Shown here piece by piece: positions 40,308-48,192 of a stretch of 64,000 nt of DNA. Position 1 is the stretch's first letter. Each line of letters opens with the position of its first letter. Under the pieces are notes generated by a model, which did not search any database, was not told where the DNA came from, and was given only the letters and a program-made list of their open reading frames with translations. The DNA comes from an uncultured Porphyromonadaceae bacterium (lineage in GTDB: Bacteria; Bacteroidota; Bacteroidia; Bacteroidales; Muribaculaceae): assembly GCA_947643665.1 (NCBI GenBank), contig CANRWW010000007.1, positions 1-64,000 on the forward strand, in the 5' to 3' direction. A program made the position numbers and the translations under genes.

Positions 40308-40336
40308 CATATTATGACTTATAAATTTTCTATTTT

Positions 40337-41539
40337 TCAATTTGCAACCCTACAGGAATAAGCATCCAACGCATGCCGCAAAGTATCTATCGCTTCACGA
40401 AGGTCTTCGCGACTGAGCACATAGGCTATACGCACTTCGTCGCGCCCCATACCAGGAGTCGTATAAAAACCTGAAGCCGGAGCCATGAAAACGGTTTTAC
40501 CTTCGTATGAGAACTCCTCAAGACACCAAGCACAAAATTTGTCGGCATCGTCTACAGGCAAACGCGCTACTGTATAGAATGCTCCCATCGGTATAGGTGA
40601 ATATACTCCCGGTATTTTATTAAGTTCATCAATAAGGAATTTACGCCTATCTACATACTCGTTGTACGTAGCGAGCATATAATCCCTGGGGGTATCAATA
40701 GACGCTTCGGCAACAATCTGTCCGAGAAGAGGCGGACTCAGACGCGCCTGGCAAAATTTCATTATATTTCGCTTAAGTTCCGGATGTTTCGTGATCAATG
40801 CCCCGATACGTATGCCGCACTCGTTATATCGCTTCGAAACGGAATCTATAAGCACCACCTGCTCTTCTATGCCCGGCAGGTGAAAAGCTGAAATATAAGG
40901 GGCACCCGTATAACAAAACTCTCTATATACCTCATCTGAAAACAGGAACAAGTCATGCTTCTTCACCAGATCACGGAGATGCAACATCTCTTTCATTGAA
41001 TAGAGATAGCCCGTAGGATTGTTCGGATTGCATATTAGAATTCCCTTGGTACGCGGGGTTATAAGTTCCTCGAACTTATCTACCGGCGGAAGGGCAAACC
41101 CTTCGTCTATTGATGACGGTATTGTAACGATTTTAGCACCGGCAGATATTGCAAAAGCCATATAATTGGCATAAGCAGGTTCCGGCACTATGATCTCGTC
41201 TCCCGGGTCAAGACAAGCCATGAAAGCAAACAGAACCGCTTCTGACCCTCCAGTGGTGACGATGATGTCCTCCACGTCCACATCTATATTGTATGTCTTG
41301 TAATAACCGCGCAGTTTTTTGCGAAGGGACAGCAGCCCTTCGGAGGGGCTGTATTCCAGAACCTCACGGTCAATGGCCCGCACAGCCTCTATACCTTGCG
41401 GCGGGGTCGGTATATCCGGCTGTCCTATATTGAGATGATAAACTTTTATACCGCGTTCTTTAGCCTTATTAGCCAGAGGCACCAGACGGCGTATAGGTGA
41501 AGCGGGCATCTCTGTTCCCCGCTTTGATACTTGTGGCAT
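40337..41539 (-). CDS. Class I/II PLP-dependent aminotransferase (AspC-like)
   Basis: The 400-residue fold-type I enzyme has YHLNIGQPDIPTP, the NPNNPTGYLYS motif, FSDEVYREF and the Schiff-base lysine in DSVSKRYNECGIRIG. These fit the aspartate/aromatic aminotransferase group Ib, common as a general 2-oxoglutarate transaminase in Bacteroidales. Amino-donor specificity cannot be settled. It is monocistronic, with a minus-strand TACTTTTG element at 41607-41600 as a possible promoter. Confidence 0.9.
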   Translation of the reverse strand: MPQVSKRGTEMPASPIRRLVPLANKAKERGIKVYHLNIGQPDIPTPPQGIEAVRAIDREVLEYSPSEGLLSLRKKLRGYYKTYNIDVDVEDIIVTTGGSEAVLFAFMACLDPGDEIIVPEPAYANYMAFAISAGAKIVTIPSSIDEGFALPPVDKFEELITPRTKGILICNPNNPTGYLYSMKEMLHLRDLVKKHDLFLFSDEVYREFCYTGAPYISAFHLPGIEEQVVLIDSVSKRYNECGIRIGALITKHPELKRNIMKFCQARLSPPLLGQIVAEASIDTPRDYMLATYNEYVDRRKFLIDELNKIPGVYSPIPMGAFYTVARLPVDDADKFCAWCLEEFSYEGKTVFMAPASGFYTTPGMGRDEVRIAYVLSREDLREAIDTLRHALDAYSCRVAN

Positions 41540-41830
41540 ATGTTATTTTATTATTCCTTTAATAAATGCTTCTATAAAGCAGTGTAATAAATAAGTATAC
41601 AAAAGTACATATTTATTTGTAAATAAGAAACAATAAGTAAGTCACGAAAATTGTTTTATATTATCTGGGAGCATACTTTCAGCCGATTTTTGTCTGGAGG
41701 TGAAGGAGTGTGGCGGGCGGGATACACGACTGAAGATGAGGATAAAAAGCGGCGAAAGGATGACACAGAGGATATAAAGCCTCATTATATGGTTGATACG
41801 TAATAATTTTCATGACTTCTTAAAATATCT
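41540..41830. other. Intergenic stretch with no supported gene
   Basis: These ~290 bp contain the aminotransferase leader and promoter near 41600-41635. On the minus strand a 44-codon frame (41679-41813) starts with ATG but has no family resemblance and no promoter of its own. Since it sits just beyond the pseudogene and its terminator, it is best seen as non-coding or residual sequence. Confidence 0.5.
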
Positions 41831-41862
41831 CCCGTAAACAAAGTGGCGGCTCTGTTTACGGG
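41831..41862. terminator. Terminator past the TlpA-like pseudogene
   Basis: CCCGTAAACA (41831-41840) and TGTTTACGGG (41853-41862) form a perfect 10-bp stem. It still marks the old 3' end of the decayed gene on the minus strand. Confidence 0.65.
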
Positions 41863-41938
41863 AGACAGTTGTTTCTATATAAACATCATATCAGATGCAA
41901 TCACAAGAATAGCACTCTTTGTCCATTCTTCCATACAT

Positions 41939-42542
41939 CTATTTTATGGTTTCTAGAAGAGACGATTTCATTATGTTGTGATCACGGAAATCCAGGCGCC
42001 CGGTACCGTTACCCGTACGATCCACAAGTATATAATACGGAATTCCGTCCACATCAAAACGTTTGCGCACAGCAGCTATCTGATCAGCGTCCAGACGGTA
42101 ATGAATGCCCTTTATTGATTGTATCATATCCATGTATTTTGGCATAGGAGAAGATTCGTCGGCAAGATATATCCATACTATCCCGTCGCTTTTAAGTTCA
42201 TTGCCCTTCATCGGCTCAATCACACTGAGCGCTGACCTGCAAGGAGCACACCAAGTATTCCACAGGTCTACAACCACAATTTTTCCGCGAAAAGGAGCCA
42301 CTATAGCGTCAAAGATTTTTTCATCTATATGTCTCCGGAGCAATTTTTATCCACATTCTTGGACGGAAGCATGCTTTTACATGCAGTACCGTAGCGCTAT
42401 CGTTAAGTTCAACCTTTTAAATATCTATAGTCCAGGTATTGGCTTTGGTTATGGCAGGAAATTCCACAGTCCTGCTTTTCTAGCCGCACGACGCAAACAA
42501 CAAAGCTGTCAATGTCGCAAGAAATACAATAATTTGTTTCAT
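41939..42542 (-). pseudogene. Decayed TlpA/thioredoxin-like lipoprotein gene
   Basis: Starting at 42542 the minus strand encodes a normal lipoprotein signal ending LLFASCG, followed at once by a TAG stop. In the same frame it continues KSRTVEFPAITKANTWTIDI, then TAA, then KVELNDSATVLHVKACFRPR...MWIKIAPET, and ends at TGA. A different frame (from about 42343) then gives 134 residues with DLWNTWCAPCRSAL, a thioredoxin-fold TlpA domain with an intact CxxC. Between them most of the usual middle region is missing. So there are two nonsense codons plus a frameshift and internal deletion. The intact family members are periplasmic disulfide reductases. The Trx part alone has no normal start or signal and is unlikely to be functional. 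Confidence 0.8.
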
Positions 42543-42572
42543 CAGCATTGTTTGATATTTGCAAATTAAGGA

Positions 42573-45569
42573 TCAGCGTACTGCAACCTTTACCGTCACG
42601 CTGCCTGCACATACCAAATACATACCCGTGGGCACTGAAACCGTGGTGTGCCCGGAAATGCATCGGAAAGCATGTATGCAACGGCCATCAACTGTATGGA
42701 TCCTTACCTCCTCTCCCATAGCATGGTTTACAACAATCTTACCTTCAGAGGCCAAGACCTCCGGAACAGTTTCAGACGATACCTGGCCGATACCGGACAA
42801 ACTCATGGGAACGCCATTTGAAATGCGTGACTCACCTTTGTTATACACCACTGTGACATGGTATGTACACTCTTTGCCGGCTGGAATGGTAGTATCGGTA
42901 AAAACACACTCACCAATGGGCATATCGTTAAGCCTTACGCCATCGCGATATACATTATATCCCTCAACTTTTAAATCCGAATATAGATTTGCCGGAATAT
43001 AAGTTATATCATCAATGAACAATGCAAACTGGTCAGGAGAGATACACCTGATCGCAAAATATCTGGCACCGGCGGGAAGTTTGGCAGAATATCGTGTCCA
43101 TTCATACGGTATGCCGTCAAAAGTCTCCACCAGTTTAAAATCATCAGGATTAAGACTGCCTGTTGAGTAACGTATCTCAAACGACTCATGCGTATAACTT
43201 GAAGATGAACCACGGCGGCGAGCCCACATAGACACATCCTGCGTCTCGCCTGTAAGAGATGGTGAAATAAGCCAGTCATCGTTGTGGTCTCCGGCACAGC
43301 ATACTGAAGCCAGATATCTGTGTCCGCCGGCATGCGACACAAAATTAGGATCATCAGGGAAATTACTGTTGTCAATAAGGATATAGGCAAAAGGATCACC
43401 GCCATGAGGCATATTGTCAATACCTATACCATAAGTGCCACGCCCGTCACGATCCACCAGGGTCCACTCTCCGAGGTCATCAATAGTGAACGGATCATAA
43501 TTTTCAAAATCTTCTGTAACCGGCTCAGGTTTGGTTGTTTCGAGATTTATCCCGCTCCAGGCAAGCGTTACCCCATCTGCGCTTTCCTCCCCGTAAAGGT
43601 CTGATACCACCGGATATGAAGTGCTGGGTACCACAGTCCGCACCGAAGCAAAAACGTTGTTTGACTTATCCTCGTCCGCATCAAACTCAATTTCAGCATG
43701 ATAATCAACAACATCAGAATAAAACACCGTTGGTGTCTCTGTAAACTCTACAGTACCTTGGGCGAAAGCCTCAAGACGAGAACCGGAAACCGCTCCGGCA
43801 CGTTCACCATCGCGGTATAAAACCACATCATACCCTTCAGCTGGTTCCATCCCCGAATTACGTATCTTTACTGCAATCTTATGCGGCTCCCCTACCGCCA
43901 TTTTTTCCGGTACTGACATTGAGAGGGCGGTAAGATCATATGATTTGCCCTCGGCCACACTTATATTGTCAAGCAACAGATGGGCGGCACGATCCCCCGT
44001 GGTCTGATAGCTGAAAAATATCTGCACTGGTTTGCCTGCCATTTCACGCAAATCAATATCAGCCTCTGTCCATCCATTGCCTCCTGCCAGCGGAAACACA
44101 CTCTCCAACGGGGCGCTTCCATCCACCGGAATGACACTTATATGCAATTCGTCGTCAGTAGGCACCGAATAATAATAACATGAGAATAAAGGATTCCTAC
44201 CGGAAACGACGATCTTCTCGGAAAGGAGGGTGAAACTGTCACCTGGCTGGGTAGGCGCAAACTCTGCATAGGAACCGTCTTCATCCTGTGCTCCAGGATC
44301 AATACCTGTAAGCTGGAATTGTCCTCCGGTACCTTCCGGAATCACCATATGCCATATTGCCGACGCGCTCATGCCTGCAAATGACTCATGGAACGGCATA
44401 GAGGTCGGTGTACCTACGATAAGGCTCTTTGAGCGACGCCCCTTATAATACGGTAAAGTCCCAGCCTTAGACTGTGCTGCCACATAGTAAAATGCCTGAA
44501 TCTGACCCTCATTTTCAGCTATGGCACGAAACTCTGTCCGTCCTTCTGTAAGTCCTTCTTTTACCGGTACGCCATACGGATTATATACATTGTATGTAAG
44601 ATCAGTCGTATTCAACGGATAACCTTGGCAATCAACAACAGGAACATCCCAACAGAGAGTTACCATCCCCGGATCAGCACCTTCTGAAATAGAAACATCC
44701 AATGGTGCGCCAGGTATATTTATACCGACAAAAACAGATGCGTCAGCAGGTAATCCGACACCGTCATTGTTATATCCCACAACCGTATAAATATGTTCCC
44801 CTTCGGCGACATCATTGTCAACATAAGTGACGCTGGCGCCCACGGACGGAGCCTGGACACGTGTAATTTCCTGACCGTCACGCTGTATGGAAACATAATC
44901 AATATGCTCAAGTTTAGCTCCTGACAGATCCACGGCAGGTGCAGTGAACGACACTGTCGCCTTCAGCCCACCTGATGGATCTGCCACGACGGCCAATCCC
45001 GTAGCAGCTCCGGGTGATGCCGCAGACACCCCCGCAGCAAGCCTTATGTCATCAAGAAACAATGTGGAACAATCACGGTCGCTGCAACCGTGAAAACCGA
45101 TATAATAGATTCCGCTTTCCATTACCATGACATCGGCAACAACAGTGTTGAAATCCTTGTCTGCCACATCAAAAGGCTCTATGACAACAGTTTTCATACC
45201 CTCCACAGAAGGAGTTGTTCCCAGACGCACTTCAAGACGCTCCGGATATGAAGGCAACGCACAGGCCGTGGTGAAAGACAAAGGATAACGCTTGCCTGAC
45301 TCAAGCCTGAGAGGAGGCGTTATAAGCCAGTCATCCATTGCCATGGTTGTATTGAATTCTACTCTGGCATGCAGATCGCTGCCTATTATCCATGTATTTC
45401 CATCCCTGTTGTCATCAATGACGGTAAAACGGTCAAGGGCACCTGTGCGGTCTGAGAAATCCTCAATGAAAAGGGGCGTCATATCTTCCGCCCTATCCAT
45501 TTCAGACGCATCCGCATTGAGGAAAAATGGAGCCCATGCAACGGCCATTAATAATTTTCTTATTCCCAT
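42573..45569 (-). CDS. Secreted choice-of-anchor J / Fn3 protein with T9SS-type C-terminus
   Basis: The 998-residue product has a signal peptide (MGIRKLLMAVAWAPFFLNADA). It contains three or more choice-of-anchor J modules (FIEDFSDRTGALDRF, DDWLITPPLRLESGKRYPLS, DDWLISPSLTG, LFIDDITYIPANLY) alternating with Fn3-like domains. The C-terminus (VRIHTVDGRCIHAFRC...GMYLVCAGSVTVKVAVR) resembles a type A T9SS signal. It is a shorter paralogue of the 1511-residue protein at 8472-13007, lacking the N-terminal propeller. Start 45569 is chosen; a frame open to 45641 covers the TACCTTTG promoter element at 45624-45617. Function is unknown. Confidence 0.85.
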   Translation of the reverse strand: MGIRKLLMAVAWAPFFLNADASEMDRAEDMTPLFIEDFSDRTGALDRFTVIDDNRDGNTWIIGSDLHARVEFNTTMAMDDWLITPPLRLESGKRYPLSFTTACALPSYPERLEVRLGTTPSVEGMKTVVIEPFDVADKDFNTVVADVMVMESGIYYIGFHGCSDRDCSTLFLDDIRLAAGVSAASPGAATGLAVVADPSGGLKATVSFTAPAVDLSGAKLEHIDYVSIQRDGQEITRVQAPSVGASVTYVDNDVAEGEHIYTVVGYNNDGVGLPADASVFVGINIPGAPLDVSISEGADPGMVTLCWDVPVVDCQGYPLNTTDLTYNVYNPYGVPVKEGLTEGRTEFRAIAENEGQIQAFYYVAAQSKAGTLPYYKGRRSKSLIVGTPTSMPFHESFAGMSASAIWHMVIPEGTGGQFQLTGIDPGAQDEDGSYAEFAPTQPGDSFTLLSEKIVVSGRNPLFSCYYYSVPTDDELHISVIPVDGSAPLESVFPLAGGNGWTEADIDLREMAGKPVQIFFSYQTTGDRAAHLLLDNISVAEGKSYDLTALSMSVPEKMAVGEPHKIAVKIRNSGMEPAEGYDVVLYRDGERAGAVSGSRLEAFAQGTVEFTETPTVFYSDVVDYHAEIEFDADEDKSNNVFASVRTVVPSTSYPVVSDLYGEESADGVTLAWSGINLETTKPEPVTEDFENYDPFTIDDLGEWTLVDRDGRGTYGIGIDNMPHGGDPFAYILIDNSNFPDDPNFVSHAGGHRYLASVCCAGDHNDDWLISPSLTGETQDVSMWARRRGSSSSYTHESFEIRYSTGSLNPDDFKLVETFDGIPYEWTRYSAKLPAGARYFAIRCISPDQFALFIDDITYIPANLYSDLKVEGYNVYRDGVRLNDMPIGECVFTDTTIPAGKECTYHVTVVYNKGESRISNGVPMSLSGIGQVSSETVPEVLASEGKIVVNHAMGEEVRIHTVDGRCIHAFRCISGHTTVSVPTGMYLVCAGSVTVKVAVR

Positions 45570-45665
45570 TGTAAGTATAATGTGTTTGTAATCAATATAA
45601 ATCCATGCTATATTCGCAAAGGTACACATTATATGCGACAAACTAGGAATTAAAATAAAATTTCA

Positions 45666-45697
45666 TTTGCAATTCCAATTATAAAGCTGTAACTTTG
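45666..45697 (+). promoter_or_regulatory. Consensus promoter of the fdtA-fdtB pair
   Basis: TTTG (45666-45669), 20-bp spacer, TAACTTTG (45690-45697), about 44 bp before the start codon. Confidence 0.8.
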
Positions 45698-45741
45698 GTG
45701 CAAGGATGCTTTAAAATAAAGAGCCAGACAATAATTAATTT

Positions 45742-46176
45742 ATGAATACACCCGACAGCCGCCAGCTTGACGCGGTGAAAATAATAACTCTCCCTCGCAT
45801 ACATGATCCCAGAGGGAACCTCACTTTTGTGGAAAGCGGGGCACAGATACCATTCTCTCTTAACCGTGCATACTGGATATACGATGTTCCAGCAGGAGAG
45901 GAACGAGGAGGGCATTCACACCATGAAATGTCACAGTTGCTGATAGCAGTCGGAGGAAGTTTCAATGTAAACGTCTGCGACGGGGAAAATTGGCGCACAT
46001 TCACCCTCAACCGCCCATATGAAGGACTGTTCATTCCACCCGGGATATGGCGTACACTTGATAATTTCTCATCCGGCGGCGTATGCCTCTCACTGGTTTC
46101 CACCCCTTATGAGGAATCGGACTATATCAGGGATTTCGAGGAATTCAAAAAGACTTGCAGAAAGACAATACAATGA
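45742..46176 (+). CDS. FdtA/QdtA-type cupin (dTDP-4-keto-6-deoxyglucose 3,4-ketoisomerase)
   Basis: The 144-residue cupin belongs to the WxcM-like/FdtA group. DPRGNLTFVES near the N-terminus, the metal-less cupin motif GGHSHHEMSQLLIAVGG and FIPPGIWRTLDNFS are typical. FdtA/QdtA isomerise dTDP-4-keto-6-deoxyglucose to the 3-keto sugar for surface glycans. Its stop overlaps the start of the aminotransferase gene (ATGA, 46173-46176), fitting the coupled sugar pathway. Fuc3N or Qui3N product cannot be distinguished. Confidence 0.85.
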   Translation: MNTPDSRQLDAVKIITLPRIHDPRGNLTFVESGAQIPFSLNRAYWIYDVPAGEERGGHSHHEMSQLLIAVGGSFNVNVCDGENWRTFTLNRPYEGLFIPPGIWRTLDNFSSGGVCLSLVSTPYEESDYIRDFEEFKKTCRKTIQ

Positions 46177-47321
46177 CAGCTCCAACTAAAAAATATGAAT
46201 TCCTGAATCTTGGTACTGTTGACGCACCATACCTGCCACAGATAGAAGATGCCGTGGTGAGAGTGTTGCGCAGCGGTCGCTATATAGGAGGGCCTGAAGT
46301 GGAAATGTTCGAAAACAGGCTGGCAGCACTTTGCGGCACCACACATGCCATAGGTGTAAGCAACGGCCTTGATGCCCTCCGTCTCATACTGAAAGCCTAT
46401 GTGGCTCTCGGACATATGGAACAAGGTGATGAAATCATAGTCGGAGCCAATACGTTCATAGCATCAGTGCTGGCAATTGTGGACGCAGGTCTTACTCCGG
46501 TGCTCGTTGATCCCGATCCATTGACAAGCAATCTGGATACATCACTGATAGCTTCAGCGATAACTCCACGCACCAAAGGCATAATGCCGGTACATTTATA
46601 CGGGCGTGTATGCTGGGACGATGAACTACGGTCATTTGCCATAGATCACGGATTAAAAATAATAGAAGACAATGCCCAGGCAATAGGTGCTGTCTCACAT
46701 CTGCCGGGACTATCAGGAAGCCATTGCACAGGTGGCCTTGGAGACGCCGCCGCTTTCAGTTTTTACCCTACCAAAAATATCGGGGCCATTGGAGACGCCG
46801 GAGCAGTCACGACATCCGACAACGAGCTTGCCGACGCCGTGCGGGCAATCGCCAACTACGGAAGCGACCGCAGATATCATAATATCTATTGTGGATGCAA
46901 CTGCCGGATGGATCCCGTGCAGGCCGCAATTCTTAACGTGAAATTAGACCATCTTGATATAGAGACCGCCAGACGCAGAAGCCTGGCAAAAATATACGCC
47001 GCACATATCACAAGCAGCAAAATCAGGCTTCCATTTGATGGAAACAAAGAATGTGTATGGCACCAATATGTAATCCATACCAATGACCGCAACAGTTTCA
47101 CAGCACACCTTGACAAACATGGAATAGGATGGGATATGCACTATGCTACTCCTCCTCATCTGCAACCATGCTTCAAGGGGTCTGGCGCAAAAAAAATAAA
47201 AATACCACAACCGCTAACAATAACCGAGCTATTGGCATCACAATGTCTGAGCCTTCCCATTTCAGCCTGTACAACCGAGACTGACGCAAAAGAAATCTCC
47301 GAGATCATAAATCTGTTTTAG
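46173..47321 (+). CDS. DegT/DnrJ/EryC1 sugar aminotransferase (FdtB/QdtB type)
   Basis: The 382-residue PLP enzyme aminates the 3-keto sugar made by the upstream cupin, giving dTDP-3-amino-3,6-dideoxyhexose. Family features are RSGRYIGGPEVEMFE, VSNGLDALRLILKA, the EDNAQAIGA segment and the PLP lysine Lys201 in FYPTKNIGAIGD, with MDPVQAAIL near residue 250. Translation is coupled to fdtA by a 4-bp overlap. The acetyltransferase and glycosyltransferases of the pathway are not in this window. Confidence 0.9.
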   Translation: MTAPTKKYEFLNLGTVDAPYLPQIEDAVVRVLRSGRYIGGPEVEMFENRLAALCGTTHAIGVSNGLDALRLILKAYVALGHMEQGDEIIVGANTFIASVLAIVDAGLTPVLVDPDPLTSNLDTSLIASAITPRTKGIMPVHLYGRVCWDDELRSFAIDHGLKIIEDNAQAIGAVSHLPGLSGSHCTGGLGDAAAFSFYPTKNIGAIGDAGAVTTSDNELADAVRAIANYGSDRRYHNIYCGCNCRMDPVQAAILNVKLDHLDIETARRRSLAKIYAAHITSSKIRLPFDGNKECVWHQYVIHTNDRNSFTAHLDKHGIGWDMHYATPPHLQPCFKGSGAKKIKIPQPLTITELLASQCLSLPISACTTETDAKEISEIINLF

Positions 47322-47373
47322 AGTTTTTTAACAACCAAAAATCTATTAAAAAACGGAAGATTCGTGCACCTGT

Positions 47374-47404
47374 TTTGCAAAACCGTAAAAAACGTGTAAC
47401 TTTG
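47374..47404 (+). promoter_or_regulatory. Consensus promoter for a candidate RNA
   Basis: TTTG (47374-47377), 19-bp spacer, TAACTTTG (47397-47404). A transcript would start near 47411, far from any long reading frame. Confidence 0.8.
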
Positions 47405-47410
47405 CAGTGA

Positions 47411-47654
47411 AATTCCAGGTGCAATTTATTTTAAGTTCACAACTGTTTTAGGAGACACGCTGATAAGGCATAGCTTCTGTAAAGGCTATAAACCGTTTGC
47501 AAACGGTATTGCCCCATAAGGTTGCGAAATAAATAATAACGACGGCGCTGTATCACCGGGAGGTGCCCGCAACGAAGTCTGCATTGAGGAATTTAGATGA
47601 ATGTAAGTAAGATATAATCTCTACACGTAAATTCCGACTTAAACAGGAATTTTT
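47411..47654 (+). ncRNA. Candidate structured small RNA (about 240 nt), family not recognised
   Basis: The region has its own consensus promoter and ends in a hairpin with a U tract (AAATTCC 47629-47635 / GGAATTT 47646-47652). Inside, ATTCC (47412-47416) can pair with GGAAT (47588-47592) to close a domain of about 180 nt. Branches within it are a three-way element closed by GGCA/TGCC (47467-47513) containing TAGC/GCTA and the 16-bp palindrome 47492-47507, and a second arm closed by GTTGC/GCAAC (47521-47573) with the tetraloop hairpin CACC-GGGA-GGTG (47554-47565). It lacks signatures I know for RNase P RNA, tmRNA or SRP RNA. It could be a 6S-like RNA, a novel RNA or a leader element. Confidence 0.6.
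47629..47654 (+). terminator. Terminator of the candidate RNA
   Basis: A 7-bp perfect stem with a 10-nt loop is followed by T residues (T650-T654). Confidence 0.65.
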
Positions 47655-47682
47655 AGAATCACAAATCTTGCCTTTTGGCTTT

Positions 47683-47721
47683 AATCCATAGTTACCTGTG
47701 AAGGAAACAATGGATTTTTTT
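47683..47721 (+). terminator. Second terminator-like hairpin with T7 tail
   Basis: AATCCAT (47683-47689) pairs with ATGGATT (47710-47716), the stem continuing with GTT-CC/GG-AAC pairs, and T residues follow to 47721. An adjacent hairpin, ATGCGG/CCGCAT (47722-47742), comes directly after. Two terminators in a row suggest a firm transcription boundary after the RNA. Confidence 0.65.
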
Positions 47722-47884
47722 ATGCGGTATTCCAAGCCGCATAATACAAAAAGTTGCCAGAACCCATCATATCGAACCAAATTATGAGTGGAGAAGTTAT
47801 AATAGTACGCAACTATTATTAAATAAGGTTTAGGAAACAGAATACCTGATCCATACATTACTTACCGCTCTAATTACTTACATT

Positions 47885-47995
47885 ATGAATGACTCATTAC
47901 TCAACACCCGCATGGTAAAGCTGGCACGTCTCGGAAGAAATGCCCTGGTGTTTAGCATGTTTGCAGTTTCCATTGTACTACCTTTTGTACTTTGA
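47885..47995 (+). CDS. Possible small hydrophobic protein (36 aa)
   Basis: An ATG frame encodes 36 residues: a basic, polar N-terminal half (NTRMVKLARLGRN) and a hydrophobic C-terminal helix (ALVFSMFAVSIVLPFVL). The pattern fits a single-pass micro-membrane protein. There is no visible Shine-Dalgarno and no clear promoter, and no homologue that I recognise. It lies alone in the 870-bp stretch between fdtB and the glutaminase-like gene. Confidence 0.3.
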   Translation: MNDSLLNTRMVKLARLGRNALVFSMFAVSIVLPFVL

Positions 47996-48043
47996 CATTA
48001 CACTCCTTACCAATAATGTCTATTCTTCCCATAAACAGAAATA

Positions 48044-48088
48044 TGCCATTAGGTCATGCGGAACAACACTCCGCAGGGCCAAATGGCA
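48044..48088 (+). other. 45-nt imperfect hairpin upstream of the glutaminase-like gene
   Basis: TGCCATT (48044-48050) pairs with AATGGCA (48082-48088), and inside it GG/CC and GCGGA/TCCGC form further stems around a 7-nt loop. No T tract follows. It could be a leader structure in the mRNA of the gene starting at 48193, or a processed element. The rest of 47743-48192 shows no other clear signal. Confidence 0.4.
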
Positions 48089-48192
48089 TACAAACCAATA
48101 TCATATCCAGAACGTTTATCAGATGTATCATGAGTGATTACAAATTTATGGTATAAAGACCAAATGACATAACACTAAAACATCTAACATAT

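Noticed and set aside
41679-41813. Minus-strand 44-codon ORF beyond the TlpA-like pseudogene
   Set aside because: No homology, no ribosome-binding or promoter signal, and composition like non-coding sequence.
42573-45641. Upstream start at 45641 for the second choice-of-anchor protein
   Set aside because: It would add 24 residues before a good signal peptide and would cover the TACCTTTG promoter element; 45569 is better.
47408-47575. FMN- or cobalamin-riboswitch-like strings (GAAATTCC near 47408, CCCGCAAC at 47566-47573)
   Set aside because: Only short matches are present. The remaining conserved segments and helices of either riboswitch are missing, and the region has its own terminator 540 bp before the next gene.
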